Part shown: positions 41,993 through 51,171 of the stretch, one piece after another | Layout of the letters: each line of letters opens with the position of its first letter | Numbering within the stretch: the stretch's first letter is position 1 | Assembly: GCA_902787595.1 (NCBI GenBank) | Contig: CADAHD010000001.1 | Span: 1-52,896 of the forward strand | Length of the DNA stretch: 52,896 nucleotides | Reading direction: 5' to 3' | Source of the DNA: an uncultured Lachnospiraceae bacterium | GTDB lineage: Bacteria; Bacillota_A; Clostridia; Lachnospirales; Lachnospiraceae | Position numbers and translations under genes: made by a program | Notes under the pieces: model-generated | Database searches by the model: none | What the model was told of the DNA's origin: nothing | Seen by the model: only the letters and a program-made list of their open reading frames with translations

Positions 41993-43699
41993 ATGAAAAA
42001 GAGAATAGTATCTATCTTACTAAGCTCAGTTCTGGTAGTAAGCTCAATGACAGCTTGTACCGGAGGCGAAACAGGAACCGGATCCACTACCGTTGAGGTA
42101 AAGGATGAAGAAGGCAACACTCAGCAGATTGAAGTAAAGGATACTGCTACCGGCGAAGTGAAGGTTGATGATCAGGGTGATGTTACCTACGAAGTTAAGG
42201 ATCTCTACATCGTAGTTGACGGTACTCTTACAGCGACGGCTGACAATGGTCAGGCAGAGTTCGTGGCACAGTGGGAAGAGGCAGTAGGTAAGAAGCTCGG
42301 ACATGAAGTTAAGCTTCATATCAATCAGCTGGATCACTCCGAATATCCTGCTACTGTATCCCGTCTGCTTACTACCGGCGAGCCGGGTGACGGATCTTTC
42401 CCGGATGCAATGATCATGAGCGCATCTATGTTCCGCCAGTATCAGACCACCGGTTATCTGTGGGATCTGGCAAAGGCATATGACAATGCTGATTTTCAGT
42501 CGCGCGTGACCCTGCCCGAGGTTAATCTGGGTATCCGTACAAGCGATGGCAAGCAGTATGGTTTTGCACCTACATATGGTAACGGCTGTGTAACATATGT
42601 AAAGGCTTCATGGTTCGCAAAATATGCTGAAGCTACGGATGGCATCAACACGATCGAGGATGTTGATACATTTGATAAATACTACGACATGCTTAAATTC
42701 TTCAGCGATGGAAAGACTTATGGTGTTGTAGCTGCAGGTTATGGTAAGCTGGATGAGGCTCCTTTTATCAACTATATGCCTGAGTTCTGGCAGGGTGCAT
42801 ATCCCTCATTTTATCAGAAGGATGGCAAGTGGGTTGATGGTTTCCAGGAGCAGGCTACTATTGATGCACTTAAAAGACTGCAGACGGCAGCAGCTGACGG
42901 CCTGATCGATCCTGATACTGAGGAATTCGGAACAAAGCAGGCACGTGAGAAATTCTTCTCCAATGATCAGAGCACTTCCGAAATGGTATTTACATATTGG
43001 GCAGGTACATGGCTTCGTACTCTGACCAATAATATGGATAAGAACGATGTTGACAGCGATCTGGGTGATGACAGACTGCTTCAGCTTCCTCCCATCAAGG
43101 AGATCAAGGATACATGGGGCGGATATATCAACCGCGAAGCACCTGTTTGGGTAATCACAGATGACGGTGATGACAATGATCTTCGTGAGCAGGCTATCTT
43201 CGACGCACTCTTCGAGACCATGCTGGATGGTGATGAGGTACAGACCTTATGGACATACGGTGCAAAGGGTGTTCACTGGGATACCAAGGCAGAATCTTTT
43301 GTGACCAATCCCGATGATCCTGAGAAGAAGAAAGAGTACAACTACGAAGAGGGAGAGTTCCATCTGCTTCCCAGCCCTAATGATCCTAACTCCATCTGGA
43401 AGAAGAACCATCTGGATTCAGTCCTGGTTATCGCACCTCTTACAAACGGATTCGTAGATGACGATCCTCTTGTTACAAAGGGTAATCAGTTCTTTATAAG
43501 AAACTGTGTAGACGCTCCTGTAGCGCCTTCATCCAAAACACTTACTGACAAGCAGGCAGATCTTGTTACCAAAAAGACAACTCTTATGAATGAGGTTGTT
43601 AACGGCAAGAAGACTGCAGAAGAGGCTATTGCAGAATATCAGGCAGAGTACGGAGAAGTTGTGGACAAGATTCTCGAGGAACTTAACAGCGCGGAATAA
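41993..43699 (+). CDS. ABC sugar transporter substrate-binding lipoprotein
   Basis: A 568-residue extracellular solute-binding protein of the large (about 500-560) LplA/YtcQ class that captures oligosaccharides. The signal peptide ends in MTAC with Cys22 as lipid anchor, followed by a flexible Gly/Thr/Glu-rich linker to about residue 60. The mature domain shows VSRLLTTGEPGDGSFPDAMIMSASMFRQY and YGFAPTYGNGCVTYVKASWF, typical of the family. Such proteins serve pectin and rhamnogalacturonan oligosaccharide importers. The substrate here is inferred from the neighbouring GH105, GH28 and CE12 genes. AAGGAGGAAAAC precedes the ATG. Confidence 0.93.
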   Translation: MKKRIVSILLSSVLVVSSMTACTGGETGTGSTTVEVKDEEGNTQQIEVKDTATGEVKVDDQGDVTYEVKDLYIVVDGTLTATADNGQAEFVAQWEEAVGKKLGHEVKLHINQLDHSEYPATVSRLLTTGEPGDGSFPDAMIMSASMFRQYQTTGYLWDLAKAYDNADFQSRVTLPEVNLGIRTSDGKQYGFAPTYGNGCVTYVKASWFAKYAEATDGINTIEDVDTFDKYYDMLKFFSDGKTYGVVAAGYGKLDEAPFINYMPEFWQGAYPSFYQKDGKWVDGFQEQATIDALKRLQTAAADGLIDPDTEEFGTKQAREKFFSNDQSTSEMVFTYWAGTWLRTLTNNMDKNDVDSDLGDDRLLQLPPIKEIKDTWGGYINREAPVWVITDDGDDNDLREQAIFDALFETMLDGDEVQTLWTYGAKGVHWDTKAESFVTNPDDPEKKKEYNYEEGEFHLLPSPNDPNSIWKKNHLDSVLVIAPLTNGFVDDDPLVTKGNQFFIRNCVDAPVAPSSKTLTDKQADLVTKKTTLMNEVVNGKKTAEEAIAEYQAEYGEVVDKILEELNSAE

Positions 43700-43719
43700 T
43701 CTGTAAGAAGTAACGAATT

Positions 43720-43756
43720 CCCCCTGCCGTAAGTTCTTGCGGCAGGCGGGGATATT
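43720..43756 (+). terminator. Terminator/attenuator between lipoprotein and first permease
   Basis: CCCCCTGCCG (43720-43729) pairs with CGGCAGGCGGGG (43740-43751), with one bulge, followed by ATATTTTTA. It is a GC-rich stem with a short T-tract, a good partial intrinsic terminator. Its position right after the binding-protein gene would make that protein more abundant than the permeases. Confidence 0.75.
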
Positions 43757-43817
43757 TTTAACAGGAAGCATTTGTTGGAAAGTATCAACAAAAGACTTAC
43801 GAAAGGAAATAGCTAAG

Positions 43818-44759
43818 ATGGGTGATAAAAATGGATCTACCATAAAGAAACGTAAGAAACCTCTTGGATTACGAATCTGGCAAAACCGGGGATTTTATCT
43901 GATGTTTCTCCCTGTGTTGATATTTGTTCTGATCATGTATTATTGGCCTATGCTGGGTGTCAGATATTCCTTTTTCGTATATAAGGGACGTGATATACAT
44001 TGGGTGGGTCTGCAGCACTTTGCAACCATGTTCAAGGAAAAGGATTTCTGGATCGCTTTTGGAAATACACTGATCATTTCGATTGTAAAATTATTATTGA
44101 ATACATTTGTGGCAGTACTGATATCGATCTTTCTGAATGAAATGACCAGCCTGATATGCAAAAAATTTATTCAGACGGTAATATATCTGCCTCACTTTAT
44201 GTCATACGCTGTTGTAGCGGCTATATTTACATTGTTCCTGTCTACATCCTCAACGGGTATGATAAATGAAACACTGAAGAGTTGGGGATGGATCGATAAG
44301 AGTATAGACTTCCTGCATGAACCGTTGATGTGGCGGCCTGTGTTCTACATCATCAATCTCTGGAAGGAAACAGGATGGGGAACGGTCATATTCTTTGCTA
44401 CACTTTCAGGTATAAATCCCGAGCTTTATGAGGCGGCAGAGATAGATGGTGCGACCCGTCTGCAGAAGATAAGATATATCACCCTTCCGGCTCTGTCCAA
44501 TACGATCATTATAGTGCTGATCCTGAACATAGCAAAGGTGCTTAATATTTTTGAACCCGTATTCGTATTATACAACAGCCGGGTATTGAATGTAGCACAG
44601 GTTATTTCCACCTATGTGTATGATAAGACGTTCCTTACCATGTTACCTGATTACGGATACTCTACAGCAGTCGGATTGTTCAAATCGGTGGTAGGTATGA
44701 TCCTGATGCTGGCAAGCAACTTTGCAAGTAAGAAAGTCCGCGGACGCGGTATAATATAA
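43818..44759 (+). CDS. ABC sugar transporter permease (LplB/YteP type)
   Basis: A 313-residue membrane permease with about six segments. It has the PF00528 fold opening with RGFYLMFLPVLIFVLIMYYWPMLGV in part and the coupling motif EAAEIDGATRLQKIRYITLPAL, which contacts the ATPase. This is the family of LplB, YteP and similar oligosaccharide permeases. The ATG at 43818 follows GAAAGGAAATAGCTAAG; an ATG-containing frame from 43737 would begin inside the terminator hairpin and is rejected. No ATP-binding subunit is encoded nearby. Such importers commonly share an ATPase of the MsmK/UgpC type encoded elsewhere. Confidence 0.93.
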   Translation: MGDKNGSTIKKRKKPLGLRIWQNRGFYLMFLPVLIFVLIMYYWPMLGVRYSFFVYKGRDIHWVGLQHFATMFKEKDFWIAFGNTLIISIVKLLLNTFVAVLISIFLNEMTSLICKKFIQTVIYLPHFMSYAVVAAIFTLFLSTSSTGMINETLKSWGWIDKSIDFLHEPLMWRPVFYIINLWKETGWGTVIFFATLSGINPELYEAAEIDGATRLQKIRYITLPALSNTIIIVLILNIAKVLNIFEPVFVLYNSRVLNVAQVISTYVYDKTFLTMLPDYGYSTAVGLFKSVVGMILMLASNFASKKVRGRGII

Positions 44760-44770
44760 GGAGGGCAGAA

Positions 44771-45754
44771 ATGGAAGATTTGAAAAAAACAGATCAGACA
44801 GAAATAACCACTCCTGAGACTGCAGAAGCGATAGAGCAGGGAAATGCAGAGACGTTATCAGATCTGAATACTGAAGCTAAAAAGGGAAAAATAAAGGTTA
44901 ATATCATCACTCCGGGAAGAAAGTCAAAGATCAAGGTATTTGATATTATCAATTACATTATATTCGGATTGCTGACGCTTATCATTATCATCCCTATCTG
45001 GAAGGTAGTATCCGACAGTTTTAATGCGGTAGGTGTATATCAGTTCAAATTGTGGCCCACGCAGCCTACGATTGGTGGTTATGCAACCATAATGACAACC
45101 AAGAAGCTGTTCCGTCCCCTGATCAATTCTTTTGTGACAACTATACTGGGAACACTGCTTGGTCTGCTGATGGCTACTCTGGGCGGGTATGTACTGAACC
45201 AGGAAGAAATGCCGGGACGTAATATCTTATCGTACTTTTTGCTTATAACCATGATCTTCTCCGGTGGTATGATCCCCGAGTATTTGGTCATGAAGAGACT
45301 GCATCTTGTAGACAGCATGTGGATACTGGTTCTGAAACATGGTATGAATGTTTATAACCTGGTATTGATGAAGAACTTCTTTGAAGGTATTCCGGGAACT
45401 CTTTATGAAGCAGCAAAACTGGATGGATGTTCTCCGATGCAGATTTTCTACAAGATAGTCCTCCCGTTATCGAAGGCAGCACTTGCCTCCATAGGATTGA
45501 TGTTTGCGGTGACTGTATGGAATGATTACAGTACAGTACAGATTTACATTACCAATCCCGATCAGGTTAACTTCCAGTACAAGCTGAGAGTAATGATCCA
45601 GGATGGTGACACGCCGACTACGGCTTATAAGGTTTCACAATCAACGCTATACTACGCCGGAATCGTATGTGCGATCCTGCCATTCATGCTGGCGTATCCA
45701 TTCCTCCAGAAGTATTTTGTTACCGGTGTGAATGTTGGTGCGGTTAAGGAGTAA
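44771..45754 (+). CDS. ABC sugar transporter permease (YtcP type)
   Basis: The second permease of the importer, 327 residues with six membrane segments. The N-terminal ~45 residues are polar and acidic (TETTPETAEAIEQGNAE-like), which is longer than usual for YtcP-class proteins. Conserved features are FDIINYIIFGLLTLIIIIPIWKVVSDSF in part and the coupling motif EAAKLDGCSPMQIFYKIVLPLSKA. It follows the first permease by 11 bases with AAGGAGGGCAGAA as ribosome site. Together with 41993 and 43818 it makes a three-gene importer without an ATPase. Confidence 0.93.
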   Translation: MEDLKKTDQTEITTPETAEAIEQGNAETLSDLNTEAKKGKIKVNIITPGRKSKIKVFDIINYIIFGLLTLIIIIPIWKVVSDSFNAVGVYQFKLWPTQPTIGGYATIMTTKKLFRPLINSFVTTILGTLLGLLMATLGGYVLNQEEMPGRNILSYFLLITMIFSGGMIPEYLVMKRLHLVDSMWILVLKHGMNVYNLVLMKNFFEGIPGTLYEAAKLDGCSPMQIFYKIVLPLSKAALASIGLMFAVTVWNDYSTVQIYITNPDQVNFQYKLRVMIQDGDTPTTAYKVSQSTLYYAGIVCAILPFMLAYPFLQKYFVTGVNVGAVKE

Positions 45755-45767
45755 TATAGCAGATAAA

Positions 45768-45793
45768 ATGGGAGAGGCGGATGCCTCTCCCAT
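45768..45793 (+). terminator. Strong hairpin after the importer genes
   Basis: ATGGGAGAGGC (45768-45778) and GCCTCTCCCAT (45783-45793) make a perfect 11-base-pair stem with a GGAT loop. The following CTTTAAAAAG is a poor T-tract, so it may protect the message or terminate only in part. It divides the importer from the CE12 esterase gene. Confidence 0.6.
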
Positions 45794-45834
45794 CTTTAAA
45801 AAGATAAAAAACAGGAAGCATAAAGGAATATAAA

Positions 45835-46608
45835 ATGCCAAGGATCATATATGCCGGCGATAGCACGGTAACATTTAATAAAATTGCAACTTATCCCCAG
45901 ATGGGGCTTTCACAGGGGTTGCTGTTATATCTTAAAGATGATGTGGTAGTACGAAGCTTTGCGATAAACGGGCGCAGCACCCGTTCGTTTATTGATCAGG
46001 GACGTCTTGACCGGATAGATGATTATCTGGAAGAGGGTGACTTCCTGTTCGTACAGTTTGGACATAATGATGAAAAAAAGAGTGATGTCCTGCGCTATAC
46101 GGAGGCAGGTACAACATTTAAAGATAATATAAGGAAATTTGTAGAAACAGCAAGAAAGCACAGAGCGTATCCCGTACTTCTTACGCCCATTGCAAGACGT
46201 TTGTTTGACACGGACGGAGCATTCCTGCCGGGATCACATTCGGATTATCCTATGGCGGTAAGAGAAGTGGCAGAGGAAGAAGGTGTTCCATGTATCGATA
46301 TGACTTCACTTACGGAAGCTTATCTTGCATCAATAGGGGATATTGCATCCAGACCGCTTTATGTGTATCCAAAGGATAATACACACCTGGTGCTTCACGG
46401 TGCTGTGGTTTATGCCGGTTTTATCGCGGATGGTCTGCGGATGCTGGGGCGGCCTTATACAGATCTGCTGGTAAGCCGTAATGCCGCTACAGTGGACGAT
46501 AACGATGAGGAAGCGGCGGAACCCTTTATATGTCTTGGCAGATCAAGAAAACTGAAAGAGATCAATGATAGTATTGATGCATCTTTTAAGGATGAAACTG
46601 AGGTTTGA
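45835..46608 (+). CDS. Rhamnogalacturonan acetylesterase, SGNH (CE12)
   Basis: Removes acetyl groups from rhamnogalacturonan fragments. The 257 residues hold all SGNH blocks of the CE12/RhgT type: GDST with Ser10, NGRST (45-49), GHND (76-79) and DNTH with Asp181 and His184. The last ~40 residues are a charged tail without a known fold. There is no signal peptide, so it works on imported material. The ATG follows AAAGGAATATAAA, about 40 bases after the strong hairpin. Bacillus rhamnogalacturonan loci also pair this kind of esterase with YesL and GH105 genes. Confidence 0.92.
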   Translation: MPRIIYAGDSTVTFNKIATYPQMGLSQGLLLYLKDDVVVRSFAINGRSTRSFIDQGRLDRIDDYLEEGDFLFVQFGHNDEKKSDVLRYTEAGTTFKDNIRKFVETARKHRAYPVLLTPIARRLFDTDGAFLPGSHSDYPMAVREVAEEEGVPCIDMTSLTEAYLASIGDIASRPLYVYPKDNTHLVLHGAVVYAGFIADGLRMLGRPYTDLLVSRNAATVDDNDEEAAEPFICLGRSRKLKEINDSIDASFKDETEV

Positions 46609-46617
46609 GCAGCTGTA

Positions 46618-48402
46618 ATGAAGATTGATGCTGTAGAACATAAATATGTAAAATATTATAAAAAGTATAAAGACAAACCCCTGCGTGTACTGCTGGGTTT
46701 TTATCAGGGACAGTATCATTATTTTATATTCAGTTCGTTTTTTTATCTGATAAAACATTCACCTGCATTATTCTCTTCCCTGTTGATCGCTAATGTGATC
46801 AATGGAGTACTCGAAGGCGGAGAGGCTGCGAAAAAAGCAATATTTATTAACGCAGGTATATGGTTGATACTTTTGACTATACACCTTCCGGCAAACTATA
46901 TCCATATGCGGCTGCGTTCACGTGTGACGAGAAATACCGAAGCCGGTCTGAGAAGTGCTCTGGTCCGTAAGCTGCAGGAATTGTCGATACCGTATCATAC
47001 TCAGGCACAGTCGGGGCGGCTCCAGTCCAAGATAATGCGTGATGTGGAAGCAATAGAAACCCTTTCATCGCAGTTATTTATTAACATACTGAATATTGTG
47101 ATGAACATGGTGATCATGATAAGTATCACAGCTGTCAAAAACCGTATGATACTTGTATTTATGATACTTGTGGCTCCCATAGCTTCACTGACAATGTTTG
47201 CTTTCCGGGGAAAGATACGCAAGGAGAACAGGGCTTTTCGTATAGAGATGGAGGAAACATCTGCCCGTGTAATGGAAATGGTGGAGATGGTTCCGGTCAC
47301 GAGGGCGCATGCGCTTGAGGAAATAGAAAAAGAGCGTATGTCAAAGCAGCTTGCGGAAACAGCTGACAGAGGATACCGTCTGGACATGGTGCAGTCCAAT
47401 TTCGGCGCGGTTGGATGGGTGATCTTTCAGGTTTTTCAGGTGGGATGTCTGGCTTTTACGGGATATCTTGCGTTGGGCGGAAGTATTCCGGTGGGTGATA
47501 TAACCTTTTATCAGACCAGTTTTTCTACAGTGGTAAACCAGTTTACATCACTTATAAACCTGCTTCCTGTAGTGACCAAAGGATTGGAGTCGGTAAGCTC
47601 GGTTGGAGAAGTGCTTGCCTGTGAAGATATAGAGCATAATGACGGTAAAGAGGAGCTGCAGTCACTTGATGGTGAATATGAGTTCCGTAATGTTGCATAC
47701 GCATACCCTGATATGGATAATGATGTGCTGGTGGATCTGAATCTGAAGGTAAAGCAGGGGGAAACCGTAGCGATAGTGGGCGGATCGGGAGCAGGCAAGT
47801 CAACATTGTTAAACCTTCTGATCGGATTTATGCTTCCTGTAGGTGGGAAACTGCTGGTAGATAAAAAGGATATAAGCGAGATAAACCTGAAAAGCTACAG
47901 ACGCTTTCTGTCGGTAGTTCCGCAGATGCCGCTGCTGTTTACAGGCAGCCTGCGGGATAATATCACATACGGCATGCCGGATGTCAGTGAGGAAAAAGTA
48001 CGGGAGGCTGTAAAAGCGGCAAATCTTGAAAAGATGGTAAGTGAGCTGCCCAAAGGGCTCGATACCATTGTTGAGGAACATGGTGCAAACCTTTCGGGCG
48101 GACAGAGACAAAGGATTGCTATAGCCCGCGCGATAATCCGGGATCCCAGGGTAATCATTCTTGATGAAGCGACATCAGCCCTGGATGTGATATCCGAAAA
48201 AGAAATACAGGAAGCTTTGGCCAGACTGATAAAGGGACGTACCACATTTATCGTCGCTCACAGGCTGTCAACCGTAAAGGGTGCGGATCGTATAGCTGTC
48301 CTTTCACATGGCAGGATCGTTGAGGAGGGTAATTATACTGAGTTGATGGAGAAAAAGGGCGCCTTCTATCATATGGAGAGTATGCAGATCAGTATGAGTT
48401 AA
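46618..48402 (+). CDS. ABC exporter-type protein (fused membrane and ATPase domains)
   Basis: A 594-residue half-transporter. The N-terminal ~325 residues are a type IV ABC membrane domain with about six segments (SALFSSLLIANVINGV region, and the QSGRLQSKIMRDVEAIETLSSQ coupling region). The ATPase follows with Walker A GGSGAGKS (388-395), signature LSGGQ (492-496), Walker B VIILDEATSALD and the switch His in VAHRLSTV. It starts 9 bases after the CE12 gene with no clear ribosome site, so translation may be coupled. It is not the missing ATPase of the sugar importer, because its ATPase domain is fused to exporter-type segments. Cargo is unknown. Presence inside a pectin operon is unusual. Confidence 0.9.
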   Translation: MKIDAVEHKYVKYYKKYKDKPLRVLLGFYQGQYHYFIFSSFFYLIKHSPALFSSLLIANVINGVLEGGEAAKKAIFINAGIWLILLTIHLPANYIHMRLRSRVTRNTEAGLRSALVRKLQELSIPYHTQAQSGRLQSKIMRDVEAIETLSSQLFINILNIVMNMVIMISITAVKNRMILVFMILVAPIASLTMFAFRGKIRKENRAFRIEMEETSARVMEMVEMVPVTRAHALEEIEKERMSKQLAETADRGYRLDMVQSNFGAVGWVIFQVFQVGCLAFTGYLALGGSIPVGDITFYQTSFSTVVNQFTSLINLLPVVTKGLESVSSVGEVLACEDIEHNDGKEELQSLDGEYEFRNVAYAYPDMDNDVLVDLNLKVKQGETVAIVGGSGAGKSTLLNLLIGFMLPVGGKLLVDKKDISEINLKSYRRFLSVVPQMPLLFTGSLRDNITYGMPDVSEEKVREAVKAANLEKMVSELPKGLDTIVEEHGANLSGGQRQRIAIARAIIRDPRVIILDEATSALDVISEKEIQEALARLIKGRTTFIVAHRLSTVKGADRIAVLSHGRIVEEGNYTELMEKKGAFYHMESMQISMS

Positions 48403-48429
48403 GAAATAATTGGCACAGAGGTATGACTT

Positions 48430-49104
48430 ATGAATTTTTTAAAGATAGACAGTCCGTTCATGCGTTTTATGGGAACCGTTGCGGATCTGATGATATTAAA
48501 TGTGTTGACTATTATTTGCTGTATTCCCGTGATCACGGCAGGAGCATCATTTACTGCAATGCATTATGTATTGCTGAAGATCGCACGTAAAGAGGAAGGC
48601 TATATTGTAAAAAGTTTCTTTCGTTCATTCAAACAGAATTTTCTGCAGGCGACAGTGATCTGGCTGATCATGCTGGTGGTGATAGCGGCATTGTTTGTAG
48701 ACTGGCGGCTGACAAGGATGAACAGGTTTCCTATGGTATATGTTGTCCTTATGTATATGGCGATAGGTATCACATATCTTGTTTTTCTGTATGTATTTCC
48801 GGTTCTGTCGCATTATTCAAATACGATAAGAGGGACCTTTAAAACAGCTTTTATAATGAGCATACTTGGCATCATCACCGTACGTACTATCATTATGGCG
48901 ATAGTAGCGCCGATAGCATTCGTGGCACTTTATTTTATAGGATATCCCATCATCCCTGTAGTACTGGTATTATGCTTCAGCGGCCCGGGACTTATCAGGG
49001 CACGCCTGTATAGCGGGATATTTGAGGTTTATGAAAAAAAAGCTCAAAGCAGCGGATCGACGTCGGACAAAGATAGTGCAGCAGATCCTGAAGAAAAGGA
49101 GTAA
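48430..49104 (+). CDS. YesL family (DUF624) membrane protein
   Basis: A 224-residue integral membrane protein with about five hydrophobic segments, matching YesL/DUF624: the opening FLKIDSPFMRFMGTVADLMILNVLTIICCIPVITAGAS in pieces, with TAMHYVLLKIARKEEGYIVKSFFRSFKQNF. YesL genes often sit with oligosaccharide importers and rhamnogalacturonan enzymes, as in the yes operon of Bacillus subtilis. The biochemical role is unknown. It follows the ABC exporter by 27 bases (AGAGG site). Confidence 0.92.
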   Translation: MNFLKIDSPFMRFMGTVADLMILNVLTIICCIPVITAGASFTAMHYVLLKIARKEEGYIVKSFFRSFKQNFLQATVIWLIMLVVIAALFVDWRLTRMNRFPMVYVVLMYMAIGITYLVFLYVFPVLSHYSNTIRGTFKTAFIMSILGIITVRTIIMAIVAPIAFVALYFIGYPIIPVVLVLCFSGPGLIRARLYSGIFEVYEKKAQSSGSTSDKDSAADPEEKE

Positions 49105-49125
49105 CAAAGAAGAGGAGGTATCGTG

Positions 49126-49968
49126 ATGCAGATAGGCCTGCGTCTCCATGACAGTGCTGTATGCCCATTGGAACAGAGATTGAAAAATGTTAAAGAGCAG
49201 GGATTCTCGTGCGTGCATATAGCATTGGGAAAGACAGAGGGGTTGCCCAGAGAAACGGATGCGCTGACACCGGGATACGCAATGTGGTTAAAACACCGTT
49301 TTTCCGAAGCGGGTATTGATATAGCGGTTCTTGGTAATTATCAGAATCTTGCGCATCCGGACCCGGTAAAACTTGCGCAGATCAGGCAGCGCTATTGTGC
49401 ACATCTGAGGTTTGCGGCTTTGCTTGGCTGCGGTATGGTAGGGACCGAAACCGGCGCGCCTAATATGGATTATCATTACGACAAAGAAGCAAATCACAGT
49501 GCGGAGGCTCTGGAGATATTTATTGATAATCTCCGCCCTGTGGTAGAGTATGCAGAGAAATGTGGAGTGATACTTGCGATCGAACCGGTATATAAACATA
49601 TAGTCTGGAATCCGCGACGGGCCAGAGAGGTGCTTGACCGTATCGCATCACCGAATCTGCAGATCATATTTGACCCGGTCAACCTGCTGGATCCGGATAA
49701 TATTGATCACAGGGATGAAGTGATCGCGGAAGCTATGGATATTCTGGCCCCGGAAATAGCAATGATCCATTTAAAGGATTACATAATAGGAGAGGACGGA
49801 ATGAAAGCGGTGGGTTGCGGTTTCGGCGAGATGGACTATACGGAGATAGTCAGATTCGCAGTCGAAAAGAAACCGTACATACAGGCTACACTGGAGAATA
49901 CAACACCTGAAAATGCCGTAAGATCGCGTGAGCTGATAGAAAAAACAGAAAGGGAAATTATAGTATGA
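49126..49968 (+). CDS. Sugar phosphate isomerase/epimerase-like TIM-barrel protein
   Basis: A 280-residue protein of the xylose isomerase-like/AP endonuclease 2 superfamily. The fold shows as MQIGLRLHDS, GFSCVHIALGK, an active-site Glu in ILAIEPVYKHI, Asp in IIFDPVNLLD and HLKDYIIGEDGMKAVGCGFGEMDY, positions that usually bind a divalent metal. The exact substrate is not known to me; a keto-uronate or rhamnose-derived sugar is plausible in this operon. ATG 49126 is used; an overlapping GTG at 49123 is also in frame. AGGAGG lies about eight bases upstream. Its end overlaps the next gene by four bases (ATGA). Confidence 0.82.
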   Translation: MQIGLRLHDSAVCPLEQRLKNVKEQGFSCVHIALGKTEGLPRETDALTPGYAMWLKHRFSEAGIDIAVLGNYQNLAHPDPVKLAQIRQRYCAHLRFAALLGCGMVGTETGAPNMDYHYDKEANHSAEALEIFIDNLRPVVEYAEKCGVILAIEPVYKHIVWNPRRAREVLDRIASPNLQIIFDPVNLLDPDNIDHRDEVIAEAMDILAPEIAMIHLKDYIIGEDGMKAVGCGFGEMDYTEIVRFAVEKKPYIQATLENTTPENAVRSRELIEKTEREIIV

Positions 49969-51107
49969 CAGCTGAAACAGGAAAAAAGATTCAGGATTAT
50001 ATCGAATATCTGCTAAAGAATTCAAGTGCGGAAAGACCTGTTTGGAATAAGGAGATGATCATTCAAAACACACCGCCTAAGTGGAATTACATAGATGGTT
50101 GTATGATCACTGCACTGCTCGCCCTTTATGAGATAACGGGTGAAGAAAGATATTATGTTTTTGCAAAGGATTTTGTTGATTATTTTGTTCAAGAGGATGG
50201 TTCCATACGCACATATAATATCAAAGAATACAATCTGGATAATATAAATACGGCAAGCAATCTTTTCTTCCTGTATGATAAATCCGGTGAAAACAAATAC
50301 AAACTTGCGCTGGATCATGTTCGCGAGCAGCTGACAGGTATGCCGCGCACGAAAGAAGGAAGCTTCTGGCATAAGGAGATATATCCTGATCAGGTCTGGC
50401 TTGACGGTCTGTATATGGCAGAACCCTTCTATATGAAATATGAGACAAGATTTAACAGAATGGGAAAATGTGATGATGTGATACATCAGTTTAAAAATGT
50501 CGAAAAGAATATGCGTGATCCCGTGACGGGACTTTACTATCATGGCTATGATGAGAGCAGAAAGATGTATTGGGCGGATCCCGTGACAGGCTGCAGTCCT
50601 AACTTCTGGCTGCGTTCCCTTGGGTGGTTTTCTCTTGCATTAGTAGAGACCGCGCAGGCAACCGACGAATCTCTTTACTACGAAAAGCGTTATCTGCAGA
50701 CACTTCTGGAGGGGTTGGCAGATGCATTAAGTGCATATCAGGATGAAAGCGGTATGTTTTATCAGGTGGTGGATCATCCTGAAGCCAAGGGGAATTATCT
50801 GGAGACATCCGGAACCGCACTTATCTCATATGCGATCCTTAAGGCAGTACGTCTTGGATATCTTGCGCCGCGTTATGCTAAAATGGGTGAGAGGGCTTTC
50901 GACGGGATCGTTCAGAAATATCTGTCATGTAACGAAGACGGAACCCTCAAACTGTCAGGGATCTGTCTGGTCGCGGGACTTGGAGGCAAGCAGCATCGTG
51001 ATGGTTCTCTTGAATATTATTTCAGTGAGCCGGTAGTTGAGAATGAGGCTAAAGGTGTGGCGCCTTTCCTGCTCGCATATACGGAGATGATCCGAAACGT
51101 GCATTGA
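49965..51107 (+). CDS. Unsaturated rhamnogalacturonyl/galacturonyl hydrolase (GH105)
   Basis: Hydrates and cleaves the unsaturated uronate from the end of lyase-made oligosaccharides, yielding 5-keto-4-deoxyuronate for KduI or DhuI. The 380 residues form the GH105 alpha/alpha barrel; the catalytic Asp is Asp147 in QVWLDGLYMAEPFYM. Other family blocks are WNYIDGCMITALLALYE, WADPVTG followed by SPNFWLRSLGWFSLALVE, and the end AKGVAPFLLAYTEM. No signal peptide, so cytoplasmic, as usual. Preference for rhamnogalacturonan (YteR/YesR-like) over homogalacturonan products is suggested by the neighbouring CE12 and YesL genes. Start overlaps the TIM-barrel gene. Confidence 0.93.
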   Translation: MTAETGKKIQDYIEYLLKNSSAERPVWNKEMIIQNTPPKWNYIDGCMITALLALYEITGEERYYVFAKDFVDYFVQEDGSIRTYNIKEYNLDNINTASNLFFLYDKSGENKYKLALDHVREQLTGMPRTKEGSFWHKEIYPDQVWLDGLYMAEPFYMKYETRFNRMGKCDDVIHQFKNVEKNMRDPVTGLYYHGYDESRKMYWADPVTGCSPNFWLRSLGWFSLALVETAQATDESLYYEKRYLQTLLEGLADALSAYQDESGMFYQVVDHPEAKGNYLETSGTALISYAILKAVRLGYLAPRYAKMGERAFDGIVQKYLSCNEDGTLKLSGICLVAGLGGKQHRDGSLEYYFSEPVVENEAKGVAPFLLAYTEMIRNVH

Positions 51108-51171
51108 TTCAGGGTTAAAGATAGGGTATGGATCAATAGTGGAGAATCGTAAAGTTTTTTGAGGAGAGATT

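Noticed and set aside
46618..48402. ATPase of the sugar importer
   Set aside because: The protein has its own exporter-type membrane domain, so it is not the missing stand-alone ATPase.
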